64,000 nucleotides of DNA. Origin: Paracyclopina nana (Eukaryota > Arthropoda > Copepoda > Cyclopoida > Cyclopettidae). A program made the position numbers and the translations under genes. Position 1 is the first letter of the stretch, and each line of letters opens with the position of its first letter. The stretch lies in contig JAGUCH010000001.1 of assembly GCA_019096065.1 (NCBI GenBank), positions 12,276,001-12,340,000 of the forward strand, given 5' to 3'. Positions 23,228-34,700 of this stretch are shown here, piece by piece. Below the pieces are notes generated by a model, which made no database searches, was not told the origin of the DNA, and was given only the letters and a program-made list of their open reading frames with translations.

Positions 23228-23785
23228 TTTATCTCATTACTAACGAAACTTAAAATATTTCGGGGATGGGATTGGGGACCCAAAAATTGTTTACTTATTT
23301 TGGAGTTTTGACGGTGGCGTTCAAATGTTTCAGCGGGAAAACTTGAAAGTTGATGTCGAGTCTTGATTAGGAACTGTTAGGAAGCAGCTGAAAAATATTT
23401 TTTAAATGTGAATAGTTATATTTTGTATTTGAAAAAAATCCCGAGTGTTACTGGCTGCATCAATAATCATAGAAAAAGAAAAAGTATTGTTTTTTTAAGG
23501 AGTGGGAATCGAAATTAGGCTTCAAAGTTTATGTCGAGTCTGAATTGCAACAGCTGAGTGAAGAATTTCAAAACAAATTCTGAAAAAACTTTTGCAAATT
23601 AAAGAATTTATGGGAATTCATCAACTTTGAATTAAAGGTGTGTTCATCATTTGCTCCTGTATTGCTCAGATAAATTCAGTTGTTCTCCTTGAAGTTAACA
23701 AAGAAAATTAAAAAGCTTTGCCAATCAAATAATATTCACACGTGGGCTAAATTCCCGGTTTTTTCTCGTTTGCTTAGGTTTCAAG
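23228..23785. other. Intergenic between divergent PMF1-like and zinc-finger genes
   Basis: About 560 bp between two outward-facing start codons, AT-rich and with no supported ORF. It probably carries both promoters. A possible acceptor (tttgcttag) lies eight bases before the ATG of the zinc-finger gene, so that gene may have a noncoding first exon. Confidence 0.45.
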
Positions 23786-24545
23786 ATGACGGGTGTAATT
23801 TTGGAAATCCTTTATTTCGACCGCTCAACCGGACAGAAAAAATGCCGAACTCCCTTCAAGATGGAGCCGTTGCCGTTGGAAAAGGCCACAGAGTTGGGAA
23901 AGAATTTCTGCAAAAAAGACCCCGAGTCGGGAGTTCAAAAGCAAATTCGTTGCTTGGCTTGTCAGTGTCAAATTGAGGCGGCTGGGGCTTTGAAAGATCA
24001 TTTGAAGGGAGAAAAGCATGCAAAGGCAGCAGAAAAGTTTGTCCCAAGACCTAAAAAAGTTGACAAAACTTTAGAGGACTTCATTAGAGAGACTGATCAT
24101 TTTGTCCTTGGACTCGAAAAAGTTGAAGAGTTTGTTTTGCCAACGGATGAATCGGCTATCCGATTGTATAAATGTCAAGTTTTCGACTGCGATGGTGCCT
24201 TTGGAGCTGCAGAGGCGTTTTTCAAGCACTTGGTATCGCCTGGCCATGGCGACAACTACTTCAAAGAGCTAAAATTTCTTGGTCACGTGGACCAGGACAC
24301 AAGAGATAAGCACCACAGCATTGACATGACTAAAATGGTAACTGTATCCGATCCGGAACGATACTGGATCCAAAGGAATCGGCTGCCGACAAGAAAGGTA
24401 AGGTAATCTATTTTCTAATTAGACGTACTGCTACAATCTTGGCGCGAGATTCCCCTACTGAAATTAAGACGCCCCTTAGGGCACAAATTAGCCCTTTCTC
24501 ATTTTTCTGCAGCACCTGCGTTCAGTCAACGCACTGCCCACGTAG
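23786..24545 (+). CDS. Unrecognised protein with two C2H2 zinc fingers
   Basis: Proposed exons are 23786-24397 and 24513-24545 (donor AAG/GTAAGG, acceptor TTTTTCTGCAG, phase 0), giving 214 residues. The last exon adds only ten codons (HLRSVNALPT). Without the splice the frame stops at 24406 after KVR. Finger 1 is C56-X2-C59-X12-H72-X5-H78 with HLKGEKH, the spacing of U1-type/matrin-like fingers that bind double-stranded or structured RNA. Finger 2 is C130-X4-C135-X12-H148-X5-H154. Between them is a charged linker rich in Lys and Glu. The N-terminal stretch GVILEILYFDRSTGQKKCRT is not like any family I recognise. Function unknown; RNA or DNA binding is an inference from the fingers only. Confidence 0.7.
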
Positions 24546-27500
24546 TCGTCACCATTTAAAAAAGTTGAGCGAACCTAAAAGTGAACCAAAGTTTTCCTGG
24601 AACTACTCTGCTCTTTTGAATTTATTGCCCCTTCTTACTCTATATTTGGCTTCCACCTAACCATCTCCCGTTGAGCAGAAGCAATCTATGAAAAATGCTA
24701 ATTTCCACTGCATCACGTGGGCACCTCTTCTGCCATAAGAGGCATGCCGTTGTTGATCTTTTGAAAGTGGAATATGTGGGTTAATTGTTTGCGTTTCTTC
24801 AAGTTCTTGTGCTATTCAATGGCGAAAGAAGTGAAACTCAAGCCACTGGCGCTCGAGTATCGTACAGTAAAATACGCGCGGGGTAAATAGAGACTCTTGT
24901 CAGTCGTCGTTTTCAAATTTGCGTGTGGGCGGCGAGCTCATCGCGAGCTGCTTTAAAAAAATGTGGGCGTTTGTTCTCTCATCCCAAGCAAGGATAAGAT
25001 GGGGTTGATGATGCATTTGGTAAAGCACTCTGTACATATGTTGAGCCACACCTACTGCTAGACTACTAACTTGCGTTGAAAATTAATGATTAAGCAGTTT
25101 TTGAAAGCAGAACTCCCGCAGTCTCGAAATAATTGAGCTTGTGGTTTTTCATCAAGCGAAGAGGCGAATGTTGTAGTGCGCAAAATACATATAAAGTACT
25201 TGTGTGCGTTCTTGAAAGTGAAAATGCTTCTCCCGGGGAAAAAGCAATTTGGCCTTCACTTGCAAGCACCCCTATTCTTCCATTTAGTGGCCCAGCGCTG
25301 CTGTACAACCTTGGCCGTGAGAGTTAACAACTTTGTCAGCGTCTGAAAGAAGCAGGCATAAATGAAGGCTGTCGATTCGAAGCTCAATTGAGCATTTGGC
25401 TGGCTCTAATGAGGAGAGTGTTTCGGTGACGTGGGGCTAGCAGCGAAAAAACCTCGAGGGATTAATGGCATCCTTGTTTGGCGCCATGATGTGGATTAGC
25501 AAATAACCAAGAGTGGAAACCTTGAAAGATGCCATATAATCCTAAGTGGATAAGTTGAAAGCTGCTTTTAAGCAAGGAAAACTTGTGCTTTTTGGGCACT
25601 CTTCGCAGATAGAAGAAACAAAAGCGGGCTCTGCTTCTCATCATTAGTAGCAACTCCTATAGCCATGGCCGTGAAGAAGACTAAGAAAAGGGGGAGGCTG
25701 CCCATGATCGATTTCTGGTATTCCACTGCAGCAGTATCTATAGTCACGACCCAGCATCCAGCAAGTCCATCATGCAAATGCAGGAGGTGCATGTCTTCGC
25801 AGCAGCATCTGATGCTCACCACCATTGTCATATTACATCAAGCAAACCACTGTTGGAGATGAAAGCAGCGATGCAGTAAATTTGATTATTCCCCGTCGAG
25901 CCAGAAGGGGCTTGTACTTGTAATCAAACCGTATTCCCCATTGAGAGCACACATCGAAGGCGCGATGATGATGATCATGCCAGTTTCCAGCTGATTCAAT
26001 CTAAGCTGCATCCAAAATAGCCTAGATTGATTTTTTGTGCTACGCTGGCTCCGTTTAAGCTGCTGGCAGGCAGGCTTTCGTGATTTGGCAGCATCTCCGA
26101 TGGGATCTTCCCATCTCTGAGCTCAAGTATATTTCTCAAACGGCGTCGACGACGACGGTGGCGGCCAAGGCGAGATGTCAAAGACAAGCTGCAAGAAGAA
26201 ATGGGGGAAAGCTGCTGCACGTTCTACATAGGCTTGCTAGCATTTTTTCTGTTAGGCGCTCTTCCTGAACAAGTAAGGGGCTGAAATAAAAATGTCATCC
26301 TACTAATGAGATCATCAGTCTTCCTGGCGATGTTGCATCTCTCACTCGCATCGCGCACCTACGTCGTGCTGATCATCAGCGTTGTTGATGCACGAGCTGT
26401 GAGAAATGGTTACATTAGCAACTGCTTTCTTGAATCCCCCTATGCAAGTGGGAGATTATGCTGATCGACGACGGTCCAAATGTGTGTGTGGGCAGCATTT
26501 AAAAGGCCGTGCCAATAGAGGTTCCTATAGTGGGCATGAAGTAGCTTTTCTGCTGTAACTGGCCAGTACTCTTCGCATTGATGGAGATGCCAGAGGAAAC
26601 AGAAAGGAGTTGTCAAAGAAATATGATACTAGTTGTATACACACAGTCTGTCTGATGGTGTGAGCTTCTTGGTAGCATCGATCAACTGCTTTCTTTCCTC
26701 CTCTGCGCTTTTCAGATGAGAAGCTATAAAGGCACACTCTGCTGCTGCTGCTGCCACTGCGACTTTAAGGTGGCGACTGATTTGCGGCGGAGCTTCTTCT
26801 CGATCTCGCGCACAATGTAGGGAGCCAAATGAACCCCTTTTTGTCTCATTCTGGACAACACGACTTTTGTGTGGCTAATGCTCCTTCACTGCGAAGGTTT
26901 TTAATCTAGGAAATGGAGCTTGTACTTATTTTACCCTTATAGCAGTAGCAGCAGCACGCGCGAACAAAGAAAAGTAGCTACTACTGCTTGTTCATTTCGC
27001 AGTACTTCTTACACTGCTGCAACTACTACCGGTTAACCATTTTCCATAAAAGCTTTTGCATGAGAGCTGCTCCACCACACTGGTAGCAGCAGACACAAAC
27101 TTTTGTTTCGGGGGACTTTTTCGTCATCCTGCTGCTGCCACTGCTACAACTGCTTTCTAAAGCTACTACTCACGACGACCTTCCCTTTGCAAGATTTTAA
27201 AGTTATTCAGCGTAGAGGGATCAAACGGAATGACTTAGCCAACCGTTCTCGTGCTCCATTGATATAAGTGGTGCGTACGACCTGCTTGTGTGTGTTTTTC
27301 GCATGAAAACTGCAGCCAGAGCCCGGCTGTCAATGAAAATTGCCACTTTTTGTCAACATGCTGTGATGGCTTTGTCGTTGGCAATTTCTTCACACCGAAA
27401 GCTTAAATCGGCTTTGTACGGTGTGTGTGTGTGTGTTATTTTTTGCTCTCGTGGTGCTTGAAAACAGAAGCTTTGCACAATGCTTTTGCAGGCGCGGCAC

Positions 27501-28776
27501 AAGTCTGCTGTATAAGCCTGCACACCGCGCCACCGCTCGAGCTCCTTCTTGTGGTTCTTGACCAGAATTTCAATGGCTTTCCCTGCTATCTTTCATTTCC
27601 AAAGCTGCCATATAGGTCAAAATTACATTATATTCCTTGAGCAGGATTAGGTACGTGCGCGCCTCCATCCAAAATCTTCTGCATGGTGGGGAGGAAGAAA
27701 GTACTAATAAGAAATGCATAAGCTCCATTTTTGCCCGCCTAATAGCATTTGTTGGCCTTAAGTCATTTGTTGTCCGAAATCCCTTCATGCTGCTAGGACA
27801 TGGTCGTCTGCTCCTCTCAAATGATTGATGGGGGCCATTTTTTCTCTGGCAGCATCCTAAAAGTTTTGCCAACCACGTCAGTGATGATGTGAGGAGGACA
27901 CGCGGTGGGGGGAGGCGTGGCAACTTGCTCGCCACAACACGAAGGAAGGCGTCTTCCACCCATGCTAATAATATTTAAATTACGTCCTGAGTGAAGCTTG
28001 TCACACCACTCGACGTTCATTCTCGCGCCACAAAGCTGCGTATACGAAAGCACTTTGCTCTAAATAAAAAAGGAGCACGGCCGCGGCTCAACTTCTTCAG
28101 GAGGAGCGACATGCATCTTTTGCCATGGCTGACTTCTTTCTTAGCAAACTTTTAGCTGCTGTCTATCTGATGGGAAAGCCTTAAAGTTATGGTTATAGCT
28201 ACGCAGACTGAAATGGGCATCTCGGGCTTTCCCCTTTTTTTGCCCCAGGGCAAATTAATCATCTTGATATAGCTTCTCCTTCAAAGGGTCAAACTTTTTC
28301 TCGTTGCGAGAAAATGACTCTATTCCAATGTTTGACTGATATGGCTGCAATCAAGCAGGCCCCCCCAAAAAAACGACGTTGAAAGGAGCCGTATACGAAT
28401 GTAGTCGTGGCGCGAGCCTTGAATCAAGAAGAGCTATCGGCGCCGCTCGCAGCGCTTGCTTAGCTTCTGCTGCAATGAGCGCTCAACGATTTAGTAGTTC
28501 CCAAGCAAGTGAGCTAAGAAGAGGCCCTCTGTAACTTGGTGAAAAGCGAGGCTGCGAACACTGCGATACTAGAAGAAACTGGGTGAAAAGTGGCGAAGGC
28601 CAAGTCTAGTTTAAAGAGCACCTGGCCTCCTCGTTGCTGCTTTGGGCGATGATCTGCCGGTCTTGATAAGATGACAACTGCAAGCATGCATCGAAGAGCT
28701 TAATAACAAGCAAGATACACTCCCACTGTGCATTCGCGTTGAATGCATCTGACAGGAGCGTTTTCTATTTGAAGCC
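24546..28776. other. Gene-poor intergenic region
   Basis: No supported gene was found. Contents are short microsatellites, such as (CTG)n near 26740-26758 and (GT)n near 27420-27438, plus scattered trinucleotide-rich stretches with agc/gct. The longest ORF, 129 codons on minus near 27570-27959, has no domain and a Ser/Arg/Pro-biased composition. The right end should contain the RPUSD2 promoter. Confidence 0.5.
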
Positions 28777-31700
28777 ATGAATGTCCACGGTCAGTGGTAT
28801 TTGCCTTGGATGGCTGCGGCTGCCTCTCCCTCAGGAGTGGCACCCATTCAGCCGACGATGGCCTCTGTTGCTCAGCAGCCGACGGCCTCGATGGCGATGG
28901 CTGCTCAACAGCAATATCTAATGCAACAGCAGCAGCAGCAGCAAGTGTTGCTTAGCAAGTTTTTGGCGGCGGGAGGCCAGCAACCTCAGCAACAGCAGCA
29001 GCCGCAACAGCAGCCACAACAGAGCCAAATGGGCTACATGAACTTTGGCGGCCTCATTCACCCAGCCTTGCTGGGCCCCGCGGCCTTCATGGGGCTCAAT
29101 GGCATGCCTTCGCAGCCACTTGGGATGACTTCACAACTGCATAATCATCCCAGTGGCCTGCAACCGCAGCAGCAGCTATCAAAGGCTCCTCTCCTGAGGA
29201 CGCCGATGTTCTTGTCGAAGGTAAGCGAGATTCGACTAATGCAAATATTTGAGGGCGAGCTATAAAAGTTTAGTCATCGCGTCGAGAGGATTGCTATGAG
29301 GCACTCCTTAAAATGGCACTCGAACTGCAGCTCTTCTTCATCGTCGGACACACACAATGTCATTAAGTCATTTTGAGCCGGCTGATCCTTCCACGAAGAG
29401 CGGATTTGTGAGCACGGAATGGCTCCACGTATAGTAGCTACTGTCAAATAGAACTTTGCCGCTACATCGTTAAGCAAAGTTTTGCTTCTGTCGGATGGCA
29501 GTTTATGGCCTTATGTTGGAGCCTTTCTTCTTTCACCAACCCACCACTGCCAGCCTCCTTCTCCTCCTCGTGGGATTAGACGCTTCAGCTCCCAAGAAGC
29601 AGTCCTCCTCGGCTTTATATAGTCTAACTAGCTACTTCTTCTGCGGTGGCAAGACCTTTGTTTCACCGGGCAGTGGAAAAAAGTTCAGGCACCTCGAGTA
29701 GCTCCTTGATTTCCTGGCATGCGAAGAGTAAGTAACAGAGAGTGCTGCGGTGCGTGCACGATATTATGCTGTGATAATGAATTGCGCGTTTCATGTTCAA
29801 TTTGTGCCGCAACATTTTAGATCTTCGCAACAACAGTTGTCCCATTTGGCTCTTTTTTTAAGTGCGCCGAGGCGCGATGATGCATACAAAAGTGATCGCC
29901 CTAGTTCGATCTTCTGCTCGAAATTGCCTCCTCGCTAGCGAGCAATTCAATTTGATTTCCAATTTAGGAATATTGAAAATCCGCTTTTCTCTCTCTCTCT
30001 CTTTTCCTTCTTCGTGCCTTTAGAATGCCTCGCAGTACTGTAGTGGCGCCAGAGAAACGAATCAGCATAGAAATGTAATTAGCATAATTAAAGCACCAGT
30101 TACGAATCGCTGTGGCAAATTCTCCAAGAAAAATAGCTGCATGAAAGGTAGCCAAATCGACTCGTTCTTTATGGCACTATTTTTCAGTAATCCGTGCTTT
30201 AGAGATTTTGCTGCAACCGAATATGTATATTGTGCAGGCAAGCGAGCGCTTTTCGCACTCTATACTTGCGAATCTGAAAGTATAATTCCGCCTACTGTTC
30301 GTCCTCTTTGGGCTACTTTGCATAATTTCAAATATTGCCAGCGGAATGCGAATGCCACTGTCGAAACTGTGAGACGAAGGAACAAAAGCTGCTTGAATGA
30401 TGATGGTGTTTCCCTCATTTTTCAAAGCTTTCTCTGCTTCCCTGGTTGAACTTGTATTTTCGACTCGCTGAGTATAATCGCCGAATTAACGAAGATGGAG
30501 CCTCAAGAGAATGGTTGTAAGAAAGTTGCGATGTCAGCATAACTCAAAAGTTGATACTTCGCCACAGCCTGAGCATATATGGCATATAGGCTTATTATCT
30601 TCCGCGTCTTTGATCGTAGCATGGTTGCGGTTGTTATCGCTTCTTATTTACTGACATCGCAACCTCGTCAGTAAATAAGAACCGATAACAACCGCAACCA
30701 TGCTACGATCAAAGACGCGGAAGATAATGAGCCATAGTGTGTGTTTTGTGAAGCGCTCTCTGACAAAACTGCAGCCTCTTAAGTTTTCTATTCATGCTAT
30801 ATTCCGCTCATCTACATACTGCTGCTCCTCCATATTCGAGCATTAATTCTACTCTGTTGAGAAATTGCTGGCTCGTCTTTTCCCCATTTATGAAAGTCTG
30901 TCAGTTGTTGCAGAATTTTAATGGGCACTGTAGTTGACTTCCGTGTGCGCAAAAATATGCCTCACAAAAGGAAATATTTGTCCATCCTCTAATGGGTGCG
31001 AAGAAGTATTTCACTTTAGTGGAGGAACAGAGCCTCCGTACATTATTTCTCTCTCTTTCTTTCGACGCTGTCACACTTCGTAGGAGTTTGTGCTAGAGCA
31101 ATTTCATATAGAGCAGTTGATTCATATTAGTTACCCTACACGCGAAGGTAAACATTCTGCGGTGGCTGCTTGATTGCTCCTCCGGGAGCCTTGATGGTTT
31201 CTCAAGCAATATTGGGCCAAAAAATGATTATGTCTCAGAAGCTTATTTGATCGGGGCTATGCTTTATCTCGAATCGCTCCAAAAAGCCCTCTTGCTTAAT
31301 CTATAGATCAACAGGGATTGGACATGTCAGCATTGTAAAAGGATGCTCGTTTTTCTCTGCTTTCTTCTCGCGCCGGGTGAAGCGGAATTTATATTGGAGC
31401 CTAAAGAATTTCGCCCTTATTTTAGCAGCAGTGCGTACGTAGGAGTGAGGGGCAACAACAACAATGGCTGTAATTACTATGCTGCAGTGTTGTTGCTGCT
31501 GCTGTTGGTCCCATTTCAGGTCGTTTATATTGGGACTGCATTGCTTGCTATGTTGGCTGTTTTGATAATGTCTTGATAAACTGCAATGCCAACGGAGATG
31601 CGTGTGTTTGCGTTAACATGTCTCCTGCTTTATTGCTGAAGGCTTTCTTATCCCCTTTTTTGTATAACTAACGTGGTGCGAGCAATAATGAAACATGTCC

Positions 31701-34700
31701 TCACTGTTGTCGTGCGACATCATCATAAAGAAAGCAGGAGGAGCTCAACATATACGACGCCCATTATTTGGAAGTTTATTTGCCCGCTTTCCTTTCGACG
31801 TTGTCGAGGAGACTGCTGCAAAATTGCGAATTGTGCTTTACGGCCTCTATTTGACTTAGTGTTATGATCAGCTTACCATTTTTCAGTTTGCATTTTGCGC
31901 TAGCTCGAAATTTGAGAGTGACGTGCTAACTTTTTGTCAATCCGGCTACTTCTTCTTGCTCTCGGCACTCAAATGCAAAATATGCCCTCAAATATGTCAG
32001 ACGCGTCTACATTTCTTCAAAGGGCCGGCAAAGGAGTCGTCGCACTTAATATTGTTCGAGCTGAAAATGGCGAATTTAATATTGGGGTCAGCGGCAAAAA
32101 CAGTGGAGTTGGCCTTTATTTGTCAATTATTCTTTCTCGTGTTGGGGAGAAATTATTATTTGTACTGACTTCTTTGTTAGAGTGTTGAGGCAAAAGTTCT
32201 GCTACGTACATTTTTGGCCATGCATGCTGATCAATCAATTTATCTTGACTACTGCGGCATAGCTTGTCCAACTATTTTAACTTTTGGATGGCCTATAATC
32301 TTTTGTGTGTGTGTACGTATGTCGGCAAAAAGGAAAGTTAAGCTCTTCTTCTGAAAACGTCGACGCTCAGGGTTAAAAGTTTGGCTTTTCTCATCTATTT
32401 GTCTTTCATATCGGAGAACTGGCATGAAAAAACACCGAAAGACCATTACTTCATTTTACTACGTGATACTCAAGATCCTCTTGATTGACTGGGTTTGGTT
32501 GCCAATTGCATGTTCTACTATAAATCAATCACTCAACGACTTGTGCAGCGCTAATTGAACCCGAAGGTTAATCAGGCTCACGAAATTTTGGTGTACTCGT
32601 TCACCATGTGTATGGCAAACGCGCTTTGAGCATGGTTGTTTTCTCTCTATTTGATAGATTATAATCGAGGTGAATGCATACATAATTCAAATTTGAGTAT
32701 AGTACACAGGCCACCATAAGGTGCAGCCATAACCACTATGCCCATTTTCCACGCAACCATCAAAAACCAATTCCAAAACGAAGAATACGCCTTTAATTTA
32801 CAATTTCGTGTCTGAGCGAGAAATAATTTTCTTTCCTTGCTGCATTTCAAATCCATTTCCAATTCTGAATTCAGAGCTTTTGTTACACATTCGGCATATA
32901 ATCACGTGCCAGGAAACTCGCGTGTGTTTTAATCACGACGTACAGCGGAGCAAACCATAACAGCGTTTAGAGCATGTTGTAGCGTGGCAATTTGTGCTGC
33001 TCCGGGCCATCCCTATATGGCTGACATCATGTAGGCTTTAAGTTTCGTATCATTACATATTTGGGCCGACGATGTGTGTTCCTGACTTCTAGCTCGTGAA
33101 TGGCAGCAAAAAGTGTCGTAATAAAACTTGCCACACGATTGAGACTGATTCAACATCTCACTTCTCCATATATGATAACTGCTCGCTCGAGAGCGTAGGC
33201 TTCAATTTTTGCAACAATCAGGGCGAGAAGAAGCCGTCAGGTATGCTTTGTCACACAAATTCGCTCCATTGGTGGCTGCTGTGGCGTCATCGTTGGAATC
33301 TTTTTTTTCGGCCGGCCACTTTTTGTGCTTGGCACATTGCGCATTCAATGATGATTGCCATTCAAAAGATGGATGGGGGCCTTAATTAGATGCGTATTCA
33401 TTTGTGTTTTGCATTGCCTTTTCAGGATGCATCCCATCTTTTGGCAGCAGCCGCAGCCGCGGCTCACACAACAACAGCAGCCCCTACATCATCAAGTATC
33501 CATTGTTCGTCAGAGGCCATCCGAGGATCCCCTGCCAATAACACCCCTTCCTCGACCTCCTCGTCCATGTCGGTCAACTCGTCGTCCACCAGTGGCACAA
33601 CCAGTTCAGCCTCGGCGATTGCCGCCAAGCGGAAGCTCTTGGATGATGTTGAACCAAAGTCAGACGTGAAAAAAGTAAGCATACATAGTAGCTCTCAGAC
33701 ACATCACTCACCATTTGATTTCCCAGGCCAAATTGGAAACTAAGGCTTTGAAAGCTAAGCGACCTGGATTCACGGATGAACGCTACAACGAGACTTCCTA
33801 CTTTTTCGAGCCGAATACCAGTAAGTTATTTCGATATACTGTGACTACTTTGTAGTTTTTTATGTGACAGCACTGAGAACAAGGTTGAAATTCACTGAAA
33901 GTGGCTTAGGTTTTGAAGCATAAAAGAGTTATTCTGTTTGTCAGTCAATATGGCATGAATGTTTCTTTTTATTTATCAAGCCAGAGATATTTCCATGTCC
34001 TTTTATGATAGAAGGAGTTTTCCTTGTAAAAATAACTCTCTCCCTTTCCCAGTAGTAGTGGTTGCAAGAGTTTTCTTAATGCTGCTGCTACTTCCTTTTC
34101 TGTTTGTGCTTCACGCAACCAAAATTAGATTGAACAGCAGCTGCTGCTGCTGAGGATAGTTTTCACCGACTCGACGATGCATTTTCGCAAAATGAACAAA
34201 GTTGTTCATTTTGTTGCGCTAAGTGCACATTTCCATTTTTCCACATTAAAATGGCATGGAGGCGGGGGGCGATTCTTCCTCCTCGTTCGCCTAGAATTTC
34301 CGCTTTTAGATGGCGTTATTTTGTCTCGTAATGTCTTTTATTCGGCCAGCTTAGTGCACCAAATAAATGGTCCATCAAACACCATAATCGCCGTCAGCTT
34401 TATGTGGGGGGAATGCACGCCCAATATTTGTACAGTTCTAATTAAGCTTGCAGCTCTTTGGGATCCAGCTAGGGATCAGGAAGCCTCGTGCCTGATGAAA
34501 GGAGATATGCCTTTTTTTGCCATAAAGTTCCACATATTGGGATGTTACGGACATGGATTGCTGCAACGGACGTTCTGTTTCTTTTGCAGATTTGAGGAAA
34601 GTCTATCCGTACTATTTTACTTTCACAACTTTCACCAAGGGTCGTTGGGTTGGCGAGAGAATTCTGGATGTCTTCGCTAGGGAGTTCCGAGCGCACCCGG

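Noticed and set aside
24398..24423. 25-bp intron alternative after the zinc-finger frame
   Set aside because: Too short to be spliced; the 115-bp intron ending TTTTTCTGCAG is far better.
27570..27959. 129-codon minus-strand ORF
   Set aside because: Biased Ser/Arg/Pro composition, no domain, no promoter or splice context.
34177..34680. 167-codon plus-strand ORF
   Set aside because: It lies in an RPUSD2 intron and overlaps exon 4 in a different frame; no domain.
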